A stretch of 28,939 bases of DNA, taken from SYIM01 sp964581825 (GTDB taxonomy: Bacteria > Pseudomonadota > Gammaproteobacteria > Burkholderiales > Burkholderiaceae_E). Below, in pieces: positions 12,001 through 24,000 of this stretch (position 1 is its first letter; each line of letters starts with the position of its first letter). The stretch covers positions 1 to 28,939 of the forward strand of contig CAZORB010000040.1 of the NCBI GenBank assembly GCA_964581825.1, given 5' to 3'. The translations under genes and the position numbers were made by a program. The notes beneath the pieces are model-generated. The model saw only the letters and a program-made list of their open reading frames with translations. It was not told the origin of the DNA and searched no databases.

Positions 12001-15000
12001 CGGCCCATTCATTACTCTTCTGCGGATCGCTGAAACGATTGAACAGCTCCACGTTACTGAACGTGGGGACCTCATTCTCATCGTCGGCAAGATCGCCCCA
12101 CTCGGAGCCATCGTCGTTGTCCACCCACTGACCGAGCGCGTTGTTCCACTCAGTCCAATGCTTAAATGTGAAGGCCTCCTGCTTAGGCCGCACCGAAGCG
12201 CTTCCTACCTGCACAAGGCTCTGCGTATCCAGACTGAGTGCCGACACCCAGTTGTTGTAGGCACGCAGCTCGTTGGTGGGGCGCGGCGTCTGAAAGGCCG
12301 TCGCGGCTGCATCGGCCTTCGTAAAGGCAGGCCCAGACTGCCAGAACCAGTCGGGGTCGCGGCGCTCGGTATTGGTATAGGTGACACCGCCAACGGTGGT
12401 GGGCGTGCGCCCCGCGACGTTGTAGAGTCGCTCGCCATCGAGCTGGTAGGTGACCTCCCAACGCGCTACGCCGTCCTCCACCGGATCGTGCGGGTCATTG
12501 AACTCGGGTACCTCGATGGTGACCGCCTCGAGGGGTGGAATGGCTGGGAAGATTTCCTTAGTGATCTTGTTTCCAGGCCAGCCATCTGTCGGATAGAAAT
12601 AGGTCGAAGCCACCTGACGGTAGAAAACGGTGGCGCGATCGGTGTATTCGGCCACGAACTCGCCTACCAGCGGATCGCTTTCCCGCACGTAGCCCAGGTA
12701 GCCAATCACCGCCAGGCGCTGGTTTTCACTCAACGCACTGAAGGTGGTCGTGGCTTGCGGGGCGAGCGCGCCGTAGGCTGCCCAGTCGATCAGGCTGTTC
12801 TGATAGACCTTACCGTTGTACGTGGTACCCAGCGTGAAACCACTGACCTGCCCCGTGCCATCCGGTAGCTTGTAGACAATGCCGGCTGCGGACGCGGTCT
12901 GCCAGTTGCCATCGCTCGCGCCGTTCAGCGTGACGTCGCCCGTCAGGAAACGCGCTTCACCCTGGCTCACCAGCCTGAGAATCGACTCTTGGGCGCCAGT
13001 GGGCATGCGGATGTATTTGTCTTTCCAACCCTCGACGTCTATGTGATAAACCGTTGGCGCTCCGCCTGCCCAGGCTGGCACCACCTTCTCGCTGGTAGTC
13101 AGCGCACCCGACGCGGTATTGAGACTGGTATGCCGGTAAACCTTACCGGGCTCGGACGTATCGCTGCCGCTAATCTTGCCGCTCGAGTACGCCAGATCGT
13201 AAAGCGGCATATAGCCCAGGTGATTGAGCACCGCCTGGCGCTGCGCGTCGTTGAGCTGATTGAAGGTGCGATAGCCCGTGTCGAGATACGTGAGGCCCGG
13301 CGCGACTGCCTGACGGTTTGGCAGCGCCTCCGATCCGGCATCGCTCCAGTTGATTTCGCTGTTAAGGTAATCAACGCCTTCGACAAAGTACTCGCGGAAT
13401 TTCTTATCGGGGTTCGCCTCGCTGGGGTTGTAGTAGCCCGCCTGCGTGAGCGTGACATCCATGCTCAGATAGGTGGAGCCAATCTTCACCTCAACATCGC
13501 GAACCTTTTCAATTGCGGTGGTGGTCTGCGTGGTGAACACCGTTCTTTGAACGGTTCCAATCGCAACGTCGCGGGTACCGCGTACCACCTGAACGTCCTC
13601 ACTCACCACCTGCACCAGCGGGCGCAGCATGGTCACGTTGCCCAGCAGTTCGGTAGCCGACTGAAGACGGAACTCGCCGCCTGTCCGCACAGCAAACGCA
13701 CCGCCCGCCGCGATCACACCCGCATCAAGCACTTCGACATCGCCGCGCCCCAGCTGCGCCAGGGAAAGGCCGCTCTCGAGCATGGCGCGCGGCAGTCGGG
13801 TATCGACACCGGCTTCCAGCGTGATGTCACCCGTTGCGCGCAACAGCCCGGTGACCGTGAGCTGCTGGTTGGCGTTCAGAATGATCTTGCCCGCTGCACG
13901 ATCCGCGACCACTGGGCGACTGGGGTCTGCAACGCGTTTCGCCTCGACCATACCCGCCACAATAAGCACCGGCGCCACCAGATGGGCGCTGGCCCCAGCC
14001 TTGACGATCGCAAGCGGCGTCGCGCTTTGGGCCGCGGCCAGCAGCATTGACTGGCTGGCGTGCAGGTAAGCGCGCGAGTCAAGGCCGGTGGCGTAAGCAT
14101 GCCCGCCAGCCAGCACGCCAATCTGTCGCGCCCGCATCGTCAGATCGTCGCGGGCGTCCACCGACCCGGTGACGCTGATATCCCCACCCGTGGAAGCAAG
14201 GCTCACCGAAGCCGCCAGCGCCTGGCCGGCGGACAGCAGGCCCACGGCCCCCGCCACCTCAATGCCGTCGATGGATGTCAGCGTGATCCGTCCGCCTGCG
14301 GCGACATCGAGCACACCGCCGGTACCCGCCGCCTCAGGCGTTGCGCCCGCCACCACCGGCTTCACCCAGAGACCGAGCCGGCTTCTGTGACTGCCCGCTT
14401 CGATCGACAGCGTGTCCTGAGCCGACATCAGACCGTCGACCATCACCAGACTGTCGGTTGCGAGCGAAATGTCTGCACCCTGATCGACTGCGCGAACGGT
14501 GCCTTCCAGATTGACCAGACCGGTGGCCTGCACCCGGATTCGCGACGAGGCCGTGGGCACCCAGGTTGGATCGAAGTTTGAGTTGCTGGTGATCGAGCTT
14601 GACCGGGTCAGGGTCATGCCCACACCGCTTGCGTCGGGCCCCGTGGCAATCTGCACGGTGCCGGAGGCCGCCAGATAGGCGCCGCGATCCACCAGCGCGC
14701 GATTGGCGTCCAGGCCGGTGCCGCCAACGGTCAGGCCGCGCAAAGCCTGCAGGTCGAGTAGCGCACCGGCGCCAGACCAGCGTGCCAAACCCGCTGTGGC
14801 ATCCCATCGCGCCCCTGCCTTCAGTTCACCCACCACATGCAGGGCACCGGCAGCCAGCCTGAGCGTGCCACCCACCGATGCGACATACCCCGCTGCGTCG
14901 GCGGCGAGTCGAATCTCGCCATCGGCCTTCAGATCCAGCAGTCGATCGGCCGCCAGCACCACGGCGTGAGGGGTCGCATCCCCTGCGACGGGTGAAACAT

Positions 15001-18000
15001 TACCCAACAGCAGATGGCGACCCGACGAGATCGCAAGCGTCTGACCCGCCGCGGCTGCGGTCAGCGTGGCGTTATCGACGCGGATATCGCGGCTGGCGGC
15101 AAGGCTGGCCGATCCTGCCACCTGGATATCGGCACGGATGTTCAGATCCTGCGCAGCAATGATTCGCAGTTCGCGATCATCGTCGCGTGACGTGGCGCGA
15201 CTGCTGCGAATTACCCCCTCGAGATGGATATCGTTGCCGCGCAGCAGCAGCTCCGCACCGCTTTCAATGCGACCAGCATCGCGGGCCAGCGTCAATGACC
15301 CAAACTCCGCGGTGATGCTGACCGACTGGAGCCCAGGGTTGTCGAGCCCGACCCCGTTGTTAATCACGACATCATTGAGACCGGTGATTGAAATACGGCC
15401 AGCCGAACCCGTGGAAATCAGCTGAGAAGAACTGTGCGTGCGCACGCTGACCACGCCTGCTTCAATCAGCTTACCCGCCCGCACCAGGATATTGCGACTG
15501 GCGGTCAGGTCACCGCGCAGCTCAATGGAGCGACTGGCGTCGATGATGATGTCGGCATTGGCCCCCGCCGCGATCAGGCTGCCCTGCAGCACCGAATCGC
15601 CCAGGGGCCGCAGCTCGATATTGCCGCGACGCGTCTCAAGCGTACCCAGCGGGCCAAGATCCAGCCCCGCGCCTGTGCTGCCGGACAGGAAGCGCACACC
15701 GTCATGCCCGATCACATGGCGCTGAATCAACAACCGCCCCCCGGCCGCACCGGTTTTACCCAGGTTGATGACCGAGCCTGGCATGCCAGCGTCAAGCCCT
15801 GCTATGGCAGTTGAAACGATTTCGCCTGCGGCCGGCGCGATGAAACCAAGCTTATCGGCCGACGTGGACTGCGCGAGCTGCAGCGTCACTGGCAGGAAGC
15901 CCGTCATCGCGAGACGTCCGCCCTGATCAGTCACGGTGAGCTGCGAGGCCGTGATGCGCTCGGTGGCGCCCGTATCGACCATCTGCGCCTTATTCCACAC
16001 CGCAAAGTCAGTGCTGTAGAGCGCGCCCCTTACATCGTTGATGAGATCGCTCAGCACACGGTTGTTGGCACTCGCCTGAGCGGTTATGGTGACCTGTCCA
16101 CGCAGCAGGCGATCGCCCAGGTCAACATCCAGCGCGAGCACCACATCGCTGGTGAGATCGCCGCGTGCATGCTGAATGAAACCGTTAGCCAGCAGCCGCT
16201 GCGTCCAGCTCGCCGGCATCACCGAGATGTTGCCCGCCGAACTGAGGTTGATCGACGCATCCGGCTCAAGCACCTTCAAGCTGGCAGAGCCGTAAACGAC
16301 CACGCCCTGATCGTGGCTCGCCGCAGCGGCCGCTTCGCCAAACCGGCGCGCGTACTGTTCGCGCGAGAGCACCGAGGTCTGCCCGCCACGCAGATCGATC
16401 AGCAGGCCTGCCGTCAGCTCGCGCCCGACTCGGATCTGGCCCGCCGAGGCCGATATTTCCAGCCGCCACTCGCCAGCGCTCTGAACGATCTCGCTGCCTA
16501 GATAGTCGCCCCGCGCGTCGTAGCGGTCGCTGCGTTCGCCACCCACCACGATCTCACCGAAAACATCCATGTCTTCGGTGGACGCGAGCCGTACGACAGC
16601 ATCAGGGCTTGCCGCCAGAATGCGGCTGTTGCCCGGCATCCGCAAACCCGTGCCGTCGCTCGACGATGCGTTACCGGCCTCAGCCAGCCGGCCATGCCCC
16701 CCCTCCAGCGTTATCGTCTGCCATGCGGTGACGGAGGCACCCACCTCGACCGGCTGTCCGTCGGCTGCGCTGACCGTTGCCCCCAGCGCGAGCTGCCCGC
16801 CGGCGCGTATGCGCACATCACCGGGCTGCGCTGACCAGACGACCGCCGATCCTGCATCGGTACGACTGACCACGCCTCCCGCCAATACCGCGCCGGCCAG
16901 CTCAACATGCGCGATCGCATCGATCAGCGCGATACCGCCTGAACTGCCATCGCTGGACAACGCTCCCGCCGTGATAGAACCGGCACTGCCCAGACGCACC
17001 GAAATCTGCCCATCGCCACCACCAGGCGATTGGGTTGTGCTGACGCGCACCGACCCGGACGCTGCAAGGCTCCCATCGATGACCACGCGCTGCGCTGCGA
17101 TGAGCGCGATATCGGCGCCACCCGCACCCTGCCATACCAGCCCCTGCGCGCTTGAGTTGCCGCCGGCAATGACCGTGCCCGCGATGATCGCGTCCTGCCC
17201 TGCCAGCAGGTGGATCGACTGCCCCTCGCGAGTGGTAACCAGCCGCGAGGTGGCATCGATATAAAGGCTCACGCCCTGCGAATTGGCCCCCCCCGTCTGC
17301 GCAACGGTGCTGACGCCCAGCGGCACGCCGCCATGCATGCGGATCGCGCCAGACACCTGGGCGCTGCCCTCCCAGTAAATCCAGGTATCAGACTGCAGTA
17401 CCAGGTCTGAGCCTGCACCGAGCAGATTGATGTTGCCTCGGACAATGACCGCATCGCTGCCGGCAATCGTGATGCCTTCTCCGTCATCCAGTGTGGTGAG
17501 CGTGCCGGTGAGCAGAAAGCCATAGCCGCGTTGGCCGAACAGCTGATGCGGGCGCTGAATCTCCAGCCGCTCGATCACGCCGTTGCGATCGTCGTCGATC
17601 GCGACCGCGACAACCGCTTGGCCGGCATCACTCACCTTCCAACGAGTTTCGCGTAAATCAGGCGATGCCGATGCCAAGGCGGCATTGGTGTAGTGCAGGC
17701 CCTCAATGAAGCCCGTCATCAGGGTTTGCTGAAAGCGCTGGGTATCCGGTAACGCCTTGTGGTAGACGATCTGCTCAAAGCGCTCGAGGGCCAGTGCTTC
17801 GAGTACGCGGAACTGCTGACTGGCCGTGAGCTTGCTTCGGCCCTGATCGGCCAGCTGTTGGTCGCTCAGGTCGCTTGAAAACAGCACATCCGCTTTTGGT
17901 TTGGCCAGTACCGTCCAGGGGACTTCGCTGTTGCGGTAGTCAAAGCGCTGAGTAAGTGCCGGTTGATTATTGGGGCCTGGGCCCGTCTCACCCTGCACCA

Positions 18001-21000
18001 GCGCGAGCTTCAGCGCACCGGTGCCGGTATGTCGCCAGACCTGCCCATCGAACCGCCGCAGATTCAGCGAGTCAAGCACCTTCTGCTGCTGCTCAACCGT
18101 GTAGCTGGCCCAGGCCGAGGACGCGGCAGGTCGATCGACCGTGCCCCAGTCGATCTCGGCAACTCGGAAGTCGGTGCCGGCCGTTAATGAGGGCAGAACA
18201 CGCAGTTCGCCCGACACCGGGTCCACCTTGTCTGCGACCAGGACCTGCTGCTGGTACAGGGCAAAGCCCGACGCCTCGGCCGCCCGCACACGCTGGGCGA
18301 AGCCAAGCGCCTCAAAGCCGGCAAACGCATCGGTTGGCGCGCCAGGCCCACCCCAGTCGAGCAGATCGACATCGATGCGGTTGCCCGTTGCAAAGCCCTT
18401 CACCATTCGGCTGTCAGGCGCCGCATCAGCCTTGAAATAGTGCGTGCCGCTGTAGACCTCGAATCCCAGCGAGGCAGCGACGTGCCGCTTCTGAGCGGGG
18501 GTCAGGCTGTCAAAACTCGCCTGATCGGTCGGCGGCTGCGAGAGCCAGAAGATATCGCGGTTCCGATAGTCGGTAACCACGCCCTGTTTGAACGACTGCA
18601 CCACCTGCTTGTCAGGCCGCGCTGACAGGTTGATGAAGTCGCTGCCGCTGATTACCGACTGGTAACCCAAACTGCCTGCCACCACCGCTTTCTGCCCTGC
18701 AGTCAGCCGATCGAATTCGGTACCGGGCACCGCAGCATCAACCGTGACAGGCCACTCCACCTCGCGCAGATCGAAGTCGGGAAATGCCGACAGATACTTG
18801 GCCGCGATGACCTTCTGGTCGATGGTCAGTTCAGACAGCTTCTTGGCCGGCCCAGGGTCAGCACTTCCCCAGTTGGCCGTGGCGTCGTAGTAATAGGTTT
18901 GAAAGGTGCTGCGCTGATCGTCCGACTGATTGAGCGGCGTGATACGTGCAAATGTAATCACCGGCTCAACGGTGTAGCCGAGAGCCCGCGCAACCGCGGC
19001 CTGCTGCGCCTCCGACAGCGCCTCGAACGGGGTGTTGGCATCGGTCGGTGCCTCAACACCGAAGGTGGCCCACGTAATCGATGCGTTGCTGTAGTCCGCC
19101 GACTCGCCCTGAATCAGTGTCTGAGTCAGCGCACCGCTTGCTGGGTTGTAGTACCAGAGACCCACCCGCTTCTGGTATCCGCGAGAAAGTGCCGTAGCGT
19201 CGTTTACCGCTTCGTCGATCGGACCAATGACGATCGCGGTATGGAAAGCGCCCGTGGCCTCATTAAAGAAGCCGCCATCGGCGTGCCGCGTGTAGCCCAG
19301 GCTGGTCGCGATTGCTGTCTGCGTTGCCTCCGACAGCGCAGCAAACGGCGTGTTGTTGCTGACGGCCGTGACCACCGCCGCGCTGCCCAGCGTAAGCCCT
19401 GCGTCGCTCAAGGCCTGACGCAGGGTGTCGGAGACCCGGGATGCACGCAACTCTGACACCATCGCTGCCGCCTGCGTGGCGTCGCGAACCTGCGCCAACG
19501 GCGCGCCATTGAGCGTATCGAAGTAGCTCGCATGAGTGTTCTGCGTCTGCCCGTAGCGCAGCGTCATCTCGCCGCCCGTGGTCAGGCTGCCCGACAATTT
19601 CAGCTCACCCTCGGTATCAATCAGCAGCGAGGTATTGGTGCCGGTTTGATAGGCCACCGGCGAACCGCCCTCATCACGGAACGCCGCGCCCACCCGAATC
19701 GCAGCGCCACTGTCCAGAGTCAGGGCACCCTGCGAGCGAAGCGTCATCGTGCCGCCGCTTCCCTCCACCGCGAGACCCGCGCCCTCCAACAGGCGCAGGC
19801 TGGTTCCGGCTTTGATATCGATTGCGGCGCGCGCACCGCCCGCCACTACGGCAGTCGCCACAATGATCGAGCCCGTGCTGCCGATCTGTATCCGGCTGTC
19901 ATTGCCGGTGGTCTGAATGACGCTACCGGCGTCGGCGGTGATGGAATTGGGCTCGGTGCCGTAGCTGATCAGCGCACCCGCACCGGACGTCGCCAATACA
20001 TTCACATCGATCAGACGCTCGGCGCGCAGCCATCCCGCATGCACCCACTGCTCCTGCACCGTCAACCGGATCTCGGGCGCAGTGAGGCCTGAATCAGGCG
20101 GCCCCAAACCGTCATGAATATTGCCGCTCCAGACCTCAATCAGCCGCGCATTGAGCGACAGTGGCTGGGTTGATTGCGCATCGCCCACCACATTGATGGT
20201 GTCGGCCGTCAGCACAGTGGTGTCGTCAAGCCGCGCACTGAAGACCGACCCCAGCGCCGCCTTGTCCTCAAGGTCACCGATAAACATCACGGGAGCGATA
20301 CCGGCCGCCACCTGACCGATCCGAATCTCGGAGAAGCCATCCTTCAGCGCCGACATGTCGCGCATCCCGAGCTCAAGAAACCCGGTTGCACCGTTGATTG
20401 AACGGTCGTTGCCGTACACCGACTGCCCCGCAGAGCCCAGCCTGTAACCCTGGTTGGGCGTGCGTGCAGTGATCGCCAGAACGCCAGGTGCGCTGACCTG
20501 ATTGATGCCGGAGGCGAAGTCGAGATCGTCCGCGCGCAGCGTGATGCCGCCCGCCGACGTGCGCAAGCCGCCGCTCTCCAGCGTCAGCAGCGATTCAGGG
20601 GCTGCAAGATCAACGCTGATCGGCCCGGTTGCGCTGATGCCGCCCTGCGCGCCACGCCGCCCTTCACGCAACACCAGGCTGTCAGCCTCGAGCAGCTTGA
20701 CCGCGCCCGATTCGCCCTGGCCGAGATTAACCAGCGTGAGCGCGGCAAGCTCAGTGCGCAGGTCGCCCACCACCCCCGCGGCCTGCAGATCAAAGTGACC
20801 GCGCGGCGCGGTCAGGCGCGCACCAGTCACATCCAGCGGGCCGTTGGCGGTCAGCGCCAGATCGGTGCGGCCCCAGCTTGCGCCGTCGGCAGCCTGCAGT
20901 ACCGTGCCCGCGCTTGCAAGATCGGTGATGTCGACCCGATCGAACGCCTCATCGAAGCGCAGGCTGCGCCGGTCGTAAAGCAGGCCGCCCGCCTCGAGTA

Positions 21001-24000
21001 CGAGTGGCTGCGTGCTGGTAAGCGGGTCCAGAACAACAACTTCTTCGCCCGCGCCCCCCTTGACCGTGAGCTGCCCTGACCAATCCGCGGAGACTTGATT
21101 TTGTCCGGTCGTGAAATTCAGCACCGCCTCGGCCGTGCGTTCAACCCGGATGCGGTTTGCGCCGCCCTGGTCGGTGAGCGTGGTCTGATCGGCATCGCGA
21201 ATAGTGATGTCGTCATCGCCCGCGCCCGCATAAATGACATTGCGACCAGGGCCCAGATCAATGATGGCACCCGCTTTGCCGCCGGTAAACGTATCGTTGC
21301 CAGCCTCGCCGTGTACGGCAAGGCCCGGCACCAGTCCGCCCACGATCCGGTCGTTTCCTGGCCCGCCACGGACCACGCTGCCGGCACCGCCACCCAGTAT
21401 GGTCAGTGTGTCGGCGCCAGGACCGCCCTCGATATCGAGCACAGCGTCGACGCCCGGCAGCACCAAGAGCGAGTCGTTGCCTTTACCGCCACGGAATTGG
21501 ATTCGGCTAACGCCGGTATGCGTACTGTTCTCACCGAGCGCGTTGACCACCACCGTGCCGGGAATTGCGCGGCCCATGCTGTCGCGCTTCGGCTCGATAC
21601 GGTAGGTCTCGTGGATGACATCGCCATAAAGTTCGCCATCATCGTCGCCATAACGATCTGCTTGATCGCCGGCGTGCAGATACAGCACGTCGTCGATCTG
21701 GTGGGTGATCACGGGCGGTGCGCCCCAGCTCCAGGAATAACTGCCCGATACGCTGAACCCTGCCACCGTGACTCGCGCCGCGAGCGATGCACTGGCAGCG
21801 GTCAGCTCAACCTCGCCGCTGAAGCCCGCCAGGGTGCGCTTGATCGAGAAAAATCCCAGATCGATATCGATGTCAAGCGATCCATAAACCTTAAGACCAA
21901 ACTTGCGGTCGCTGAACACCACCGACATGCCGGCCTCGAGCTTGAGCACCTTCATGTCGACCTCGAGCTCCACTTCTCCCTGGATCAGGAACTTGCCATC
22001 GGAGCGGATGTAGCCGCTCACGTCGATCTGGATAAACCCGAAGAAATCAAAGCTGGCCTGATTGATGCGTAACTCGAGCACGTCATCGACGATACTGACG
22101 ACGCCATTAAAGTCAGCTTCGAGCGCCAGAATTTTCAGCGTGCCATCGAGCTCCAGCCTGAATAGCGTATTCCCCGGGATGGGGCGGCTGCCGGCACTGA
22201 TAGGCGTGTAGTCCTCGGATCCCGTGTTGATCTCGAGAATCGCTTTGGCACCGATATTGATTGCGGCGATGCCGAACGAAATATTGGTTTCGACACGCAG
22301 CGCAAAAATCACCTCGTCGCCATTATCGAAAATGGCTGCAGCACCCTTGAACGCCAGCTCACCAAAAGTTCCCAGGTCCAGCGAGACATCAAGCGCGGTC
22401 TGTATTCCTGTTTGATCAATCAACAGGTCGATCGATCCTCGTAACTCAACCGGGCCAACCTCGATCGAGGCCTTACCAGCGATACGAAGCGATCGCTCGG
22501 GAAGCGAAACCTGGTAAGGATTCCCATCCGGATCCAAGAAATTTCCCGATATCGGGTCACGCCCGCGCACGGTCCGTGCGCTATTGGTGGTGTTGATCTG
22601 CAGCAGGAACTGCCCGGCTACCGAAAAGGCCGCTGCATCGATCAGCGTTGCGTTGCTATTCGCCCCCCCGATCTCGAGACTTCCGTATAGCCCGGTATCT
22701 AAGCCATCGAACACAAATCCCAGCGTTCCGGTAACGCCAAGCGTCTTGACGACCGGCAGATCAAGCAGCGCATTGGCCCCGAGCTCAACGATCACTGCGC
22801 CATCTACCTCGGCAACAATCAGTGCAAAGTCTCCGACCATCGCAAGCGCACCGTCGAACAGGTCGAGCGTGCCTTCGCCGGCCAGCGCGGCATACATTCC
22901 GGTCCAGCTCGGGTCCTTGCCCGGCGGATACGCCGGTACCGTCAACGTGGGAAAGCCGACGGTGGCCTGAAACACCTCAGGCACCTCGTAGACGATCTCT
23001 TCACCAAAGCTGTTCAGTGTCAGCGTCAGTTCAGCGTCGAGCTTGACCACAGACCCCAGGTCAAGCTTCAACGCCTCGACGTCAAGCTGAAGCGCAATAC
23101 CGCGGTCATTGAGCACCAGTAAACCGGTGGCGCGGCGGCTGATCTGCAGCGCGTCTGGTCCTACCTTCACCTCGACGTCGGCGAAGACCGTCAGGCCTTC
23201 CTGTTCATCGAGACGGAAGTCAACGACTCCGGTGAGACTTACTAGGCCGAACAAGTCGAGCTCAGCCTGTCCTGCGACCCTCAACCATTGTCTCGAGTAG
23301 TCGAGAACGATGGGTCGCGCGGGGTCGCCGGTCGCTATTGCAAATCCGGTGTTGAAGCGATCATCGGCTGCACTGGCATTTCGATTGACCTCGAGGGTTG
23401 TGTCGAGCCAGCGGCTACGGGAAAAATCGATGGCGGCCAGTTCGAACTGAACGTCGGTGGGGATGAATGCAATCGCGCCGGAACGGGAATCGCGATTGAA
23501 TCCGGTACGCAGACTGCCGCGGGCCCCAGTATTGAGTTCAAGGCGCAGATCGCGAGCCTCGAAGGTGATTCCATCCGGCAAGCCCACTAGCCCCACCTGG
23601 CGAACATCCGCATAAGCCGCGAGGTAGAGCCCTACGTCCAGCCGGTCCGTGCTGATCGCGAGTTCACGCGCGATGACCAGTCCAAGATCGAGTTTTTCGA
23701 TCGCCAGACCGAATGCCGACTCGTTGATCCCGGCAACGCCCGTTCCACCTGACCGGGGAGTCTCTCCCCGCACGAGCACACCGCCCTCATAGACCGAGCG
23801 TCCTTCGATCCGCCCGTCCCCGTCGGAATCGACGAAGTAGCCACGAGGCGAACCGCCCTCAAAGGACGGCACCCCAACAAAACCGTTGGCATTACTGATG
23901 CCGATCGCAATCGTGCTGACCGAGGTCTGTTGGCCGTTGCTTAAGGTGACGGTTTCGCTACCGCGCTTGGTGATCGCCATCGACGCGGACAGTTGCAGAA

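Noticed and set aside
12989..14050. Plus-strand open frame of about 350 codons, the longest on that strand.
   Set aside because: It lies opposite the giant gene, its translation is rich in Arg, His and Gln with no domain pattern, and it has no visible ribosome binding site. Long antisense frames are expected opposite GC-rich genes.
21095..22072. Plus-strand open frame of about 325 codons opposite the RTX and beta-groove regions.
   Set aside because: Its composition mirrors the complementary codons of G-D/G-N-rich sequence, it has no family motif, and the opposite frame carries clear RTX nonapeptides.
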